A stretch of DNA of 64,000 nucleotides from Enchytraeus crypticus (GCA_905160935.1 CAJHZI010000427.1:191893-255892), one strand, 5' to 3'; positions 24,160 through 36,234 are shown, counted from the first letter of the stretch. Numbers and translations: made by a program. Notes: generated by a model not told the origin, from the sequence alone.

Positions 24160-24905
24160 CTCTCTCTTAGAGCACTGCCTACTGGCAGGTCCGTGGTATA
24201 TAGCGCCTCCACTTTTCTCTATCTTCAGCTTTCCTCATCATGTCCATGCCTTTATTTCCTTCCATTCTACCTTATATGACCTCTTTTAATAGAATTTCCC
24301 CCCTTAGAATGTGCTCTATCCAACTCTTCTTCCTATTTCTTAACACATTTATCAACTGTCTGTTTTTATACCAACTCTCTCCACAACTTCCTCATTTTTT
24401 AACCTTTTGAGTTCAGCTAATCCTTTCCATTTTTCCACATATCCACATTTCCAATGCCTCTAGTTCCCTACTATCTTTCTTCCTTAAGATCCATGTTTCA
24501 CATCCATATCAGCTAAATGTAATCCTACTGCATATTTCAGTCTCACATTTCCCATCATCGGTTATTGTATGACCCAAATATTTGAAACTCCTAATCTGTT
24601 CCAATTTCGAACCATATATTGTAATATTAACCTCACCTTTATTATGGGACAGTCTCATCACTTTGGTCTTTTTGATGTTAATCTTCACGCTATATTTTCA
24701 ATGCCGTATCATTCCGACTATCCATTGTCTTCCGCAGTCCTGTCTCGCTGCCGGCTAACATTCCTTAGTCATCTGCAAATCTTACATCTTGTAACAATTT
24801 TCCTCCGACTTTTATTCATTCTTCCAACTCTTCCATGGCTTCCTCCATCATTGCCTCAGCGTAAATGATAAATCGCAGCGGCGAAATGCTACAACCTTGT
24901 CTTAC
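24160..24905 (-). mobile_element. LINE family 1, second copy
   Basis: Minus-strand copy with the same 3' tail (AG run, GTGCTCTAAGAG, CTGCC-AGTA-GGCAG) and a degraded palm region matching 18894-19340 (FADD region around 24760-24780), with an internal deletion and stops. It ends abruptly at 24905 within motif B. Confidence 0.8.
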
Positions 24906-25077
24906 AGATATTCACGCTATTTTACCTCAATTGATAACATTAGCTGATAACTTTAAAGTGGTGCAAATTTTAATGTAAACATTTTAGTAATAACTTTCAT
25001 ATTATTGGTATTCAAATTGGCTTAAAGTTAATACTAAATCTCTAGAAAAAATAAAGAAATAATAATAACTAAAACAA

Positions 25078-25215
25078 TTATAGTGTTACAGTCATCAATG
25101 ACAACATCGAGCACTATTGAGACAAAATTTAGCCAACGAGCAAAAAAAAGAAGGTCCAAAAACGGTACAAATTCCAAAATCCAGCAAGTTAGTCCAAAAA
25201 TAAAGGAAATTAAAG
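25078..25215 (-). repeat. Dispersed repeat F, copy 1
   Basis: Shares AGTGTTACAGTCATCAATGA, ACATCGAGCACTATTGAGAC and GGTCCAAAAACGGTACAAAT with copies at 28335, 47330, 56690 and 58030. The family is not identified; no terminal repeats or RT motifs are seen. Confidence 0.7.
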
Positions 25216-25890
25216 AAAAGGAGGTTTACGCGCTGGTCGCAACAATTAAATCGATTCGAGATTTCGATTCGAGAATTAGTAATTAAACAGTAGCAAGCTG
25301 TTAGCATTAGCACTGCAACATTTCATCATGACAGGCTAGCATAGCGTTTAGCACTATTAAACATTAATTTACTAGTGTTAACAATTGCCGTCTAGCAGTA
25401 AAAAGGACTTAAAGTACCATTAGGGCCTATATTTTCAATTTAGAGCGTTTTCGAATACCACAGAAACGCAACGAAAAATGTGTGCTATGCAAATATCAGG
25501 ACTGCAGCAGTAAGTGATTTCAAAACAGCTTTCCCAGCTGTCTCAAGCATCCAATACACAGCTGCGGATCAGTTACACAAGCTGCTGTCTGTACGCCGCA
25601 GCAGTCTGAGCGCAGCTGCTAGATGTAGTGCTCTAGGCCAGGACAGCTATCAGTTGCAGCAGCAGCTGTCCATCAGCTGCCAGCAATTACTGAAGTCAGC
25701 AGCAACTGGATGGATGTCACAGACTCGCAGCTAAGAATTATTCCTTTGCTGAGTTATAAAAGGACTAACGCGTTAAATATTTTGTTACTTGTCAGCCAAA
25801 AAACGGATGAGATTCTAGAGACAGTGAAGCCAACATCTCGCAAAATCCCGTATTTGTCTGAATGCCCCTAAAGAATAAACATTTTTATAA
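25216..25890. repeat. Non-coding with CAGCTG-rich patch
   Basis: Positions 25500-25735 are rich in CAGCTG/CAGCAG words without a clean period. The frame across them has no recognisable domain. Confidence 0.45.
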
Positions 25891-26150
25891 AGACGGCGGG
25901 ATTAGCGCACTTGGTTTAGTTGCGCGTCAATTATCGAAGTTAAGCTGCATCGACCTCGGTTAGTACTTTGTGGGTGACCACCTTGGAAGACCGAGTGCTG
26001 GTAAAAGCTTAGGAAGGTAGCTTAAAAGCTTAGGAAGCTTAAAAATCCCAGGGTGATGGAAGGTTATTTTTAAATCCCCGCCGGCTGCAATTGATGCGCC
26101 ATCAAAAGGCAACTATTACTAATAACCATGGAGAGGAAGGAGAAAATGGG
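25891..26150 (+). mobile_element. SINE with 5S rRNA-derived head (SINE3 type)
   Basis: Positions about 25898-26009 read like 5S rRNA: GATTAGCGC, GAAGTTAAGCTGCATCGA (A-box), CCTCGGTTAGTACTTTG (intermediate element) and GTGACCACCTTGGAAGACCG (C-box). The body (AAATCCCAGGGTGATGG, ATGCGCCATCAAAAGGCAAC, ATAACCATGGAGAGGAAGGA) is shared with the copy at 38871, so this is a SINE rather than a 5S gene. Confidence 0.85.
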
Positions 26151-26413
26151 TCTTAAACAAGCATCTGTTCTTCCTGACCCAGTGTGTCGTTATGTTATAA
26201 ATAATTTTAATCCAAATGTGATCCATTTTTATTGATCCATCTTTGATTCAAAATTTCTTACTACCTGTTACAGAATCATAAAAGTGTTGTCATCAGTATA
26301 ACGCATAGTTACAAAATATAATTAATTTACCATTAAAATGCAATATAAATATTTATTACTTAGAAAAATTATAACATTGTTAGCTCAAGTCAGAAAGTAG
26401 ATGATGACATTGT

Positions 26414-26640
26414 AATAATAATAATAACATCCATTATAGTGAAGCGATCAACTATGTTGCTATCTATCGCTTTTTAATACCACATGTTAAATCCGTTACG
26501 CAATTTATGCAATTTTCCGTGTAGCCAGTCCTATGAATGCCCTATAGTTTACTCTCGAACGTGCGCGGACGAAAATCGAACACACAAGAATTACACTCAC
26601 CGCAGGAAAGGTCATTTAAAATTTAATGACGTTACGGGAC
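26414..26640 (-). mobile_element. SINE-C copy with (TTA)n tail
   Basis: Minus-strand copy, more diverged (B-box TGTTCGATTTTC). Its 3' end abuts an (ATA)n run at 26414-26428, the expected tail. Confidence 0.75.
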
Positions 26641-26728
26641 GCTTCAAAACACTAAATGCTATTAAGATATTCATCTGCAAAAAATCTTCTTTTATAAAAA
26701 CATACATTATAATCATAAACACACAGAC

Positions 26729-27358
26729 ATGCACTAAATGTTTTCTCTTATCCCATAGTGCACTAAATGTTTTCTCTTATCCCACAGTGCACTAAACGCT
26801 TTCTCATATCCCACAGTACACTAAATGTTTTCTCTTATCCCACAGTGCACTAAATGTTTTCTCTTATCCCACAGTGCACTAAACGTTTTCTCTTATCCCA
26901 CAGTGCACTAAAAATTTTCTCTTGTCCCACAGTGCACTAAATGCTTTCTCTTATACTACAATGTTACAAACGTTTTCTCTTATCCCACAGTGTTATAAAC
27001 GTTTTCTCTTATCCCACAGTGAACTAAATGTTTCCTCTTAACCCACAGTGCACTAAACGTTTTCTCTTATCCCACAGTGAACTAAATGTTTTCTCTTACC
27101 CACAGTACACTAAACGTTTTCTCTTATCCCACAGTGCACTAAACATTTTCTCTTATCCCACAGTGCACTAAATGTTTTCTCTTATCACACAGTGCACTAA
27201 AAACGCCTTCTCTTATCCCACAGTGAACTAAACGCTTTCTCTTATCCCACAGTGCACTAAACGTTTTCTCTTATCCCACAGTGCACTAAACATTTTCTCT
27301 TATCCCACAGTGCACTAAACATTTTTTCTTATCCCACAATGGTTCAAACGTTTTCTCT
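26729..27358. repeat. 29-bp minisatellite, about 21 copies
   Basis: Unit GTGCACTAAACGTTTTCTCT followed by TATCCCACA, with scattered substitutions and one or two shortened units. Confidence 0.95.
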
Positions 27359-27408
27359 TTCAAATAGTCATGTTGTATATGTTTTATCAGGAAAAGCGTT
27401 AGAGGTAC

Positions 27409-27411
<3 letters not shown>

Positions 27412-27500
<89 letters not shown>

Positions 27501-27624
27501 AGGAATGCTTGGTAGTCTGTGAGAGGTAGAATCAACCGTGTAGATATTGTTCCAGTATTGATTGAAGGACACGCTCAGTACTTGTTTCATCCAGCTGGCA
27601 ATTATCAACCTCTCTCTTATGCCA

Positions 27625-27666
<42 letters not shown>

Positions 27667-27670
27667 ATTT
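27412..27670. repeat. (GA)n and (CT)n tracts in inverted arrangement
   Basis: A (GA)n tract of about 85 bp at 27412-27497 is followed 130 bp later by a (TC)n tract at 27627-27668. They are inverted relative to each other and could pair. Confidence 0.9.
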
Positions 27671-28334
27671 ATCTTTCTCGAAGTTGCTATCTCTTTTTAG
27701 TCTTCCTATCTCATTTATCTGCAAGGTTTCGTTCTCTATCTTTTTCTCGTTTTCGCCATCTCATTCGTACGTCAGTTTAATTCCCAAACGCAGGGTCGTG
27801 TTGCAGTAAGAACAAAACTAGAGTTATATAAAATCTGTTTAACGTTCAAAAGATAGCCATCACAGAAAAATCCCCAATTTTCCTTATGAAAGGAATAAGT
27901 AATTAATTATTATTACAGCAACGGCGTCATCATCTGACAAATGTTTCAATTGAGAAGACTAAGTAGCTGATCATTAGCACAGCAGCTGCATCAGCAGATG
28001 ATATAAACGTACTGAGAGGAATAAGCAGCAGATCATTAGAACAGCAGCTGTATCAGCAGATTATATGCACGTATTGAGAGGAATATGTAATTGATCATTA
28101 GCGCGGCGGCTGCGTCAGCAACACTAAGATTAGCTAGGCGACAGAGGATGCATGGGGGTGGGGTGGCGAGGAAGACCCCCGCCCGCACCTGACAATCTGT
28201 TAGGCTATCCCCGGGCGGTTGACAGGCAGTGTCTAGACAGACGCTTCATGAACACCGACTGAAAAATTTCGTCTGTGGCAGCAGCTCCACCGCAGACCTC
28301 TAAAGTTCCACAATATTATGATTAATAATAATAA
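27671..28334. other. Non-coding; 60-bp repeats near 27960-28130
   Basis: Three imperfect units share CATTAGNACAGCAGCTGNATCAGCAGAT-like sequence about 60 bp apart. An (ATA)n run sits at 28325-28342. No gene is seen. Confidence 0.5.
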
Positions 28335-28660
28335 TAATAATAGCAACAACAATTATAGTGCTACAGTCACCAATGACAATATCGAGCACTCTCTCTCTTC
28401 AGTGCACTGCCAAGTGGCAGGTTCAAGGTACATATTCATACTCAATGTCTGTTTTCTCGCTCCATACGAGCACTCCTTAGATCAACAAGTTAATCCCTTC
28501 ACAAAGTCTATGCCTTATCCATACCATATGTAGCCTATAGCTAGGAAAAAATATGGCTTCTGAGGCACTATTGAGACAAAATCAAGCCGACGAGTAAAAA
28601 GATGGTCCAAAACGGTGCAAATTCCAAAATCCAGAAAATCAGTCCAAAGCCTAATATATG
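28335..28660 (-). repeat. Repeat F, copy 2, split by element B
   Basis: The left part (GTGCTACAGTCACCAATGAC, ATATCGAGCACT) and right part (CACTATTGAGACAAAATCAA, GGTCCAAAACGGTGC) are contiguous in the other F copies. The interruption is element B at 28391-28564. Confidence 0.75.
28391..28564 (-). mobile_element. Short element B nested in repeat F
   Basis: Minus-strand copy with a tail of CT on the plus strand, the CTGCC-ACTT-GGCAG hairpin and the body up to the GGCTACATATGG region. GCACT is repeated at both edges (28386-28390 and 28565-28569) as a likely target duplication. Confidence 0.8.
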
Positions 28661-28664
28661 GGTA

Positions 28665-30019
28665 AATTCGATTACACATTTTTAATACAGATTTAAGCCA
28701 GATGAACAATAGATATTTTGTTAGTTGTGTCGCTTCACTAAAGTGTTTTCGGGAATGGAATATTTATGGTAACTCATATTTGTGCCTTTACAAATAATGT
28801 ATACTATACTTTACTTAAGAAGTTAATTAAAGAAAGAGTCGTTAGAGTAATTTTTAAATTGAATTTAATCTGTTACCGGTACACAAACTATAACTATATA
28901 TGTATGCTCATAATATAATTAATAAGCTTACCAGCGTGCAGTTTAATATAGCGTTAGTAGTACATAACTACAAGCAATCACATTAACACAACATATCTAA
29001 CCAGCAAAATCTCATTCCATTTAAACTAGGAACTGAGTATAGCAACGAGCATTGTGTCTATAGCACCTTTACTAGCGGATATTTTAACACAGCATTGCTG
29101 AAGAAAGACAGAAAAATTACCGCTGTGAATCCAAAGTTCCAGCCCGTGATAATATCGCCTTAGTTCAGTATCAAATAGCAGGTCCAAGGAACGCAATCTT
29201 AACACGCTGCCATCACAAGAAACAACCTCGAGCAACAAATTGACACCTTCAACACGCCATTATCTACGATATCTATTTTCACTCTTTAGAAACTGTTGCT
29301 GTTTGTTTCTTTACAACAGGATGTTGTCAGAATTTGCCATCACATTTTTATAAATTAAGCTACGTAAAACGTGCATAGTAAGAAAGAACTAATACAGAGA
29401 CTGAGGAGACTGAGAATTTAGCGAAAAACCCATTTAGTAATGAAGTACATTATATGTACTTCAATACTGTGGCAAAGAAACAAACAGTAAACTCGTCCAA
29501 TGAGCTTGAGATATAGCAAGCGAAACGTATGCTCCATGTTTCAAGGACGATTTCGAAGATCTGCTAAATTAAATTTGTAGTTTCTCTAAAATAATCGGCA
29601 ATCTCTCAAAGTTTGTTACGTGAAAATAATTTTAATTTAAAAGTGATAAATTCAAGCTGCTTCCCAAACAGCTGATTCAAGAGCCTTCAAATAAATTAGT
29701 TGAAAAATGTTTTCATTCCTAAGTGTTCGTTATTTTCTTCGTAAGTTTCATTATATTATTTGTACAGTTTGAGTTAACGACATCAGATGAGCGTCCATAA
29801 GACAACAATAACAACAACAGCAGCAGCAACAACAACAACAACGAAGTATCTAGTTCACGCATTCAAACACACAAAATAGCCAGAAAACTACTTTCAATAT
29901 TTAACAGCAACTTTCCTGTTTTCATAGGTAGCCTGAATGCAGGTAGGAAAAAAAACACCTTTCTCTTTAGACTAGGACTTTCAGTAGAACGTATTGATCA
30001 AACATTATACGCCAATAAA

Positions 30020-30020
<1 letters not shown>
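28665..30020. other. Non-coding stretch
   Basis: No gene supported. A (CAA)n/(CAG)n patch lies at 29803-29841. Confidence 0.5.

Positions 30021-30021
<1 letters not shown>

Positions 30022-30061
<40 letters not shown>
30022..30061. repeat. (GA)n microsatellite
   Basis: About 20 units; no recognisable retroelement tail is attached. Confidence 0.95.
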
Positions 30062-30064
<3 letters not shown>

Positions 30065-30314
30065 AATGATAAACTTACGCTTATAGCCGGTAGTATCTGT
30101 TCGCTAGAATTTCATAATTTCATATCTTGATCAAGAATGCTCTTTAATGAGCGAAATAGCAAGAAGTAAATAATTGATTAGATCAACGTCAGGTTGGGAT
30201 TGAGGTCCAAATTTTATTTATCGTTATTTTTCATAAAGTTCCTTACCCCTTTCCAATAAAGCCATTCGTAAAACTGATAAAACTAAAAGCGAATAATTCA
30301 CATAAAAAACACAG

Positions 30315-30445
30315 TAAAGCCAATGTTAACATCAGTTTCCGCGCTCGAAAGCGATGTCAGTGACGGGCGAGCCAAGGATTTGAACCCCGCACACACTGAT
30401 CCGCGGTCGAATGTCTTACCAACATCGCCTCTGGCTCCAGCCAGT
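30315..30445 (-). mobile_element. SINE-A, best tRNA-like copy
   Basis: Read on the minus strand, a GAGCCA arm pairs with TGGCTC at the other end of the tRNA-like part. Between them are an A-box-like GGCGATGTTGGTAAG and a B-box GGGGTTCAAATCC. Then come CACTGACATCGCTTTCGAG and the core ending ACTGATGTTAAC. Confidence 0.85.
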
Positions 30446-31452
30446 GATTTTAGTTAGTACTGAAATAGGCTTGTATTAGTTTTGCAATTGGAGCAAAAGA
30501 TTTATTAGTTTTGCATTAGTTTTACGATTAGTTATTCAATATGAGCAACAGATTTGCAGAAATTCTATTGTCCTTTAAGTAGATGTCTGAGGACGAAATT
30601 TATCTAAAATCGTTATTTTAAAAATTCACAAATACATTACAGACTTACGTAAATCAAACTGCGAGCAAGATCTGTCTGGATTTACCTTCTCAGTTAGAGC
30701 AACAACCGTTGCCTTATAACAAAGTCTAATCTATGGCATGTTAAAAACAGAGTCAAATGCCTTTGAAGTACACGGTCAGCAACCCTTCCCTATCGTGAAT
30801 TGAGCCAGGATTGCAGTAAAATTGCATAGTAGGTATAAATAGTACGCTCCGAATGTCGCCGTAGTAATAAAATGAGAAAAGATTCTTTACTGATCAAATA
30901 AAGAAAATCACTCTATTTTGTAAACACATTTAATTGTGCCTTCCAGATAACAATGTTAAATAATAATATTTAAATTTGCATTTAATTTTTCGCAATAAAC
31001 CTCCCCCATTTAGAATATTATTTAGAGTTTATAGGGGTAACTCCTTTCCCGGTAAAACGTTCCTCAAGACGGCCATGTTCTATAACGTGCATTAATAATA
31101 GCTTCAGGAACAGCAATTATTGGTTTTAGTTTTAATTTGTTATGCAATTATAACTATATAGGCTGTAGCAACTCTAGGGATAAATATCTCAGATTTTCTG
31201 CACAAGCTATAAGTACTCCAGACATTCTCTTCATCACCGCGAACATACACACACGTGCCTAATTATCTTGTATATCAGATATATAATACTGGAAATAACG
31301 AACAACAAAAGACGAACTAACACAGCACACAGCACCTACAACATTAACTGCAAAGATAGTAACAATAACAACATTGCTGCAACAACAATATAAGCAACAA
31401 CAAAAACAGCAAAAATAAAATCTAACACGTTCTCATCTACCTTAATAAACCA
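30446..31452. other. Non-coding stretch
   Basis: No feature supported; (CAA)-rich interspersion lies at 31355-31410. Confidence 0.5.
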
Positions 31453-31527
31453 TCTCTCTCTCTTTCAGTCTCTGTCTCTGTCTCTATCTCTCTCTCTCTC
31501 TCTCTCTCTCCCTCTCTCTCTCTCTTA
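31453..31527. repeat. (CT)n microsatellite
   Basis: Interrupted CT/GTCT repeats of about 75 bp. Confidence 0.95.
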
Positions 31528-33059
31528 CAACAGTATCACTATATATAGAGGATTACAACTAACAGATTCAATAACTAAATAGGGCCTAAATTTAAATCTA
31601 TAATTTATAGCTTTAAATGAAAGCAGAGGAGAATTGTTAAATAATATTGTTAAATAAATCTATAGGATTTCTAAGATGACTGCCGGTAAATACAATTTAA
31701 AACTATGAAACAATCATACAATAAAATAGAACGCTTTACGACCACTCGCCAGATACTCATAAGATAAGTTTTTGTACGAAGAGTCAAGAATGAAGCACCC
31801 ACTCTATCGCTCAACAGTTTTAAACAACACAGAGCCCTCATTAAAACAGAATTCCACTTTATCCCTCAAAGCAGCACCAACATGTCCCCTTAATATTACC
31901 AGCCCAGTAACTAATTAGATTTCGATAAGACAAGAACATGAGGTAGGTGCTCAAGTAAACGAACTAACGTACACGTACGAATCATTTACACACTCACCAA
32001 ACACCATAAAATAGAATTAATACAATTCATTAAATTAATATTAAAATTATTAAATTAAGAGAATAATAAATGAATTTAAGTTTTCTTTAGCCGTGGAAAT
32101 CAACATATGAAGCAAAGACAGACATGATGAGCATTATACATATAGGGCCTAAATATCGGAAGGGATTTGAATTCTTATAAATCTTAAATATGTAAAATAT
32201 TTTTGCGGAAAACACGTATCAGCCGTCCCTAAAAAACACCATTATTGATGATTCAACCATAGCAACCGGAAGCGAGCTAATGCTCACCAGAAAATATCAA
32301 AATTTGTTTTATTTTAAGAGATTGCACCTTATCGTATGTAGAATTAGATTTGTTTGCTCAGTAGTCTGACGCTATTGGCCTACAACCCGCTGCTTCAGTT
32401 TACAGCTACGATACTGCACTTTCCCAGGAGTATTAATAGACTAGAGATGTCCATATTATTTTCTCATGTGAAATTTAATTTTATAGAAAGTCTATATGGT
32501 AAATGTATGCAGTATTCACCCTGTAAAACACATACTCTATTGTACAATAGAATCAAATAGTCAAATAGAGTAGGGTACAGTATTATAGGCCAGTACTTAG
32601 GCCTACTTGCGCGTATCAAAACGTAGATGTGTATTTGAAAGTAAAATTAAATCTGCAAAATTCAGGTACATAATTAAAAAAGTAGTGCATCCTGTTTATT
32701 GATCATGACGATGAAAATGATGATTTTAACAAAGAATGGGTTCAATTACTCCAAACTGTTTTATTTTTCAAATAACCTCTAAACGATCAATCAAATGATA
32801 AAATACTAAACTATTAATTAAAATTAATTAATTAATTAAAATTACTAATTAATTTAATTGCAAAAGAGCTATATGCTATATAAATAGACTTTATGCATAC
32901 ACATCATAGTAATTTCACTGTATAAATTTGTGATCAGTTAAAAAAATCATCAAAATAAGATCTGCTACACTACGGCGATTACCAACTAGCTACTCCGTAA
33001 TCGAGTAGAGTTGGCTGTGACCTAGCTGCACGTATCCCAAAAACAAATTAAAATTACTT
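31528..33059. other. Non-coding stretch
   Basis: AT-rich. No gene supported. Confidence 0.5.
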
Positions 33060-33348
33060 AGATTACCTGACTGGTGATTTCCCAAGAACCTTTTTCCTTA
33101 GGCCAGTAACCCCCAATGAGGTAATAGTTAACATTTTATCTCTGAGATATACTAGTGCAACTGGCCCAGATGATATTCCTAATAAAATTTTAAAGTTAGC
33201 ATGCTACCACATAGCTAGTTCCCTGGCGCATATTTTTAATCAATCATTTCTGAACGGTTATTTTCCGAAGGATTTTAAGACTGCTAAAGTAGTTCCTGTT
33301 TTTAAAAAAGGTAAATTAAATTGTGCAGAAAATTACAGACCTATTTCT

Positions 33349-33999
33349 TTGTTAAATAATTTAAGTAAGGTTCTTGAAAAAGTAATGTACAAGTGGGTGT
33401 TGGATTACGTTAACAAGCACAAAATTTTAAGCGACAATCAATTTGGATTTAGAGCTGGACATTCTACAACCGATGCAATTCTAAGTTGTATAAACATACT
33501 AAAAATGGAAAAAGGTAATGGACATTTGTTAATGGGTCTCTTTTTGGACGTTTCCAAGGCATTTGACACAATAGATCATAATTTATTGCTAAACAAACTG
33601 TGGCATTACGGGTTACGTGAAGTCTCCAATAGTTGGTTTAAGTCATATCTTGAAGGAAGATATCAATATACAGTTATTGGAAAGTCGGTTTCTGCAACTC
33701 AACCTGTGGTCATGGGCGTACTCCAAGGCTCTGTCCTTGGCCCTCTGCTCTTCTTAATCTATATTAATGACATTCAGAATGCCGTTCCAAAATTATTTGC
33801 TGATGATTCAAATATTTTTGTGACCGCATGCAATTTGAAAGAATTATATGACTCTGCAAATTATGTTTGTAATCTAATTAGTCAATGGTGCAAATGCAAT
33901 ATGTTAACTATTAACAGCTCTAAATCAGTCTATATTTTATTTTTCCCAGCAAGAAGGATGAGGAATTCATTGATGTCAATACCTTATCTATGTCACTAG
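33349..33999 (+). pseudogene. Reverse transcriptase of the CR1/Jockey-like LINE
   Basis: Encodes the catalytic palm: motif A FLDVSKAFDTIDH, motif B LQGSVLGPLLFLIYIND (the usual Pro before QGS is Leu) and motif C LFADDSNIF with Phe instead of Tyr. The open frame also covers the fingers from about 33080, so the listed start is only an internal codon. The frame ends in FFPARR plus unrelated residues, while the natural continuation is found in another frame, showing an indel near 33945. Confidence 0.85.
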
Positions 34000-34292
34000 A
34001 CAATTGTCTTCTCTCTAGAGTATCGAGCACTAAATTTCTCGGGATATTGACTGATGACAAGCTAAACTTTCAGAGAGCATATTAAACATGTGACCCGTAA
34101 AATTAATAGTGTTAATAGTTTGCTATATCGGCGCCGTGATTTTATTTCTAAAAGCTGCCGCAAAGATCTTTTCTTTTCGCTAGTGTACTGTAAAGCTCTA
34201 TATGGTATTGAAATTTATGGGGGAATGTTTCATCTAGTGCGATACACCCTCTTCATGAGTCTATTAACAGATCGTTACGCACTCTGCAGTAC

Positions 34293-34640
34293 TTGAGTAG
34301 ATTCTGTACTACTAAGGTTCTTTATGCTAATTTCAGTGTCTTGCCCATTCAGCTTCAGTATAAACTTTCAATTGCTAAATTAATATATAAATGCTTATAT
34401 TACGAAGGAGCTATGTCCAATTTACTTAGAGAAATGTTCAAGCTCAACGTCTCTCAGCACTCATATTCCACCAGACAATCCTTAACTAACTATCTATCAA
34501 TTGAGTCCAGCGCGACAATGTTTAATTCAGTTGTATACACTTGTGGTATCTGGAATAATATTCCACTTAATATTCGTAATGCTTCTACCATAAATTCTTT
34601 TAATAAATCATTCAAAGATTATTTAATGAATAGTTGGTGA
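34293..34640 (+). pseudogene. LINE RT C-terminal piece
   Basis: 115-residue piece with SRFCTTKVLYANFSVLPIQLQ-type text, HSYSTRQSLTNYL and SVVYTCGIWNNIPLNIRN, matching the usual C-terminus of CR1/Jockey-like RT proteins. It belongs to the same decayed element. Confidence 0.75.
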
Positions 34641-34684
34641 TCACTAGTTAGTTATTTTCACTTTCATTTACACATGTAATATTT

Positions 34685-35016
34685 CACTTACATATGCACC
34701 TTTACTTTTTCTATTGTAGTGCATGCTTATTAATGTTGCTCGGATTTTGCTTTCATTTTATTTTTCTACTATTTCTCTTGCTAGTATCTAATAATATTTG
34801 CATGTTGCATTTCTACAAAACATCTTATGAGTACGTCGTGGTGTTCAGCTTGATAAGATACCGTGTATCTTCACTGATGGCTACTTGTACTCGTAATATG
34901 TACCCTTACTTTTTCTATTGATGTGCATGCTTATTAATGTTTGCTCGGATGTTTGCTTTCATTTGATTTTTGTATGATTTCTTTTGCTAGTATCTAACAA
35001 TTTTTACACGTATGTT
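34685..35016. repeat. Tandem duplication in LINE 3' region
   Basis: A block of about 120 bp at 34690-34812 recurs at 34895-35016. Shared words include CTTACTTTTTCTATTG, GTGCATGCTTATTAATG and TTGCTAGTATCTAA. It lies directly after the LINE coding end. Confidence 0.8.
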
Positions 35017-35719
35017 GTTTGTCAGTGATTTGGTGTTGATGCTGAAAATAAACGCATATCTCTCTCTAATCTCCATGCGCGCAGTTGACGATACAATTCT
35101 ACAATCGATGGACTATCTACATGGGCATGCAGCATAGCACATCTGCACCGGGCGGCATCTATCATGGATGTGTACAGGATTTTCAATAGACCAAAAACAA
35201 AATCCACTCTACCAATCACTACAAAGCCCAACAGCAGACTTATATACACACAGTACTAAACCCTGGTTGACACGAGCTTTCAACAAGGGAAAAACTCTTT
35301 AAAATGATGCTGAAACTCTCTAAAACTAACGTTCTACGTACAATGATCAAATGAAACAGGCGCCGACAGAGCTATGCCTGTCTGATAAAGAATTCAAAAA
35401 ACATTTAGCGAGTCTCACTGACGACATAAAACCACGGGAGATGGCAGCTCGGCGCTACCGGAAGATGAATGTTTGCTGTCTAAGGGTAGCACTGAGAAGG
35501 GTAGCCATTAAAAGAGATCCAATAATCCAATAAACACATGTCATAAGTTTTGCCGCAAAACCATTTTAGCTCTACCTCCGACCCCAAAACCAAGGCTTTA
35601 ACCCTAACCTTAGCCCAACCTTACACTTGTAACCTAAAAGTACTAAACACTATCCCTAAATATCTTAATCCTAGCCCTACACTTCAATTGAGTAAACAGG
35701 AAAGACGCCCCTGCCCAGT
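35017..35719. other. Non-coding stretch
   Basis: No gene supported. Around 35575-35660 are scattered CCTAAC/CCCTAA words, too irregular to call telomeric. Confidence 0.45.
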
Positions 35720-35920
35720 AAATGTTAGTCGAAGCTGAGGAAGGCATATGGGACCCACTTCGTCAAAACAGAATCCCCCAAGAATAATGGAATATCAAAA
35801 GGAAAGTTAAAGATTATTTAAAGATCCACTCTTAAGTGGACATGAAGTGGAAAACTAAAGACAGAGAAGAGCTGAGGTGTTATGTACCATGGACATGCCA
35901 GTAGGAAGTGCACAAGGAGA
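35720..35920 (+). mobile_element. Composite: element-B 5' piece joined to LINE tail
   Basis: Positions 35730-35790 match the segment upstream of element B at 36320-36385 (GCTGAGGAAG, GGGACCCAC, CCCCCAAGAATAATGG). From about 35805 the sequence switches to the LINE family 1 tail (AAGATCCACTC, CATGCC-AGTA-GGAAG). Confidence 0.6.
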
Positions 35921-36004
35921 AAGGAAGGAGAGCCCTACACCGTAACTCTATAGATACAAGTTATATGAATGAAAATTGATAAGCAAGAAATTTTTTAATG
36001 TCGA

Positions 36005-36078
36005 GGGTAAGACTAGAACTCAGGATGTAAGGATTGGGAGGCCGATAACCTATCCACGAGGCTATTGCTGCTGCTCGC
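36005..36078 (-). mobile_element. tRNA-like SINE remnant
   Basis: On the minus strand there is an A-box-like TAGCCTCGTGGATAGG and a B-box-like GAGTTCTAGTC about 40 bp later. The arms do not fold as a functional tRNA. Confidence 0.5.
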
Positions 36079-36234
36079 TAAACGTCGTTTATAACGCGTT
36101 TTAAATAAACCGCAATAGATACCGCAGAGAAATTATATTACTATATATGCATAAAATTATGAATATATAGCAATAAAGTTTAATATAAATAAAAATTTTA
36201 TTATTTATATTTGGATTATATTTATTTAGATTTT

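Larger units (their letters stand above)
33060..34640 (+). mobile_element. CR1/Jockey-like LINE, 5'-truncated
   Basis: A plus-strand non-LTR retrotransposon fragment, open from about 33060 to 33999, then continuing in other frames to the end of the coding region at about 34640. It contains the RT and thumb but no endonuclease. The order GPDDIPNKILKL, KVVPVFKKG, NYRPISLLNN, QFGFRAGHSTTDA, DVSKAFDTIDH is typical of the CR1/Jockey group. Frameshifts after 33940 and near 34080 make it inactive. Confidence 0.9.

Noticed and set aside
25898..26009. Possible 5S rRNA gene
   Set aside because: Diverged from 5S outside the promoter boxes and joined to a shared SINE body; no terminator T-run in place.
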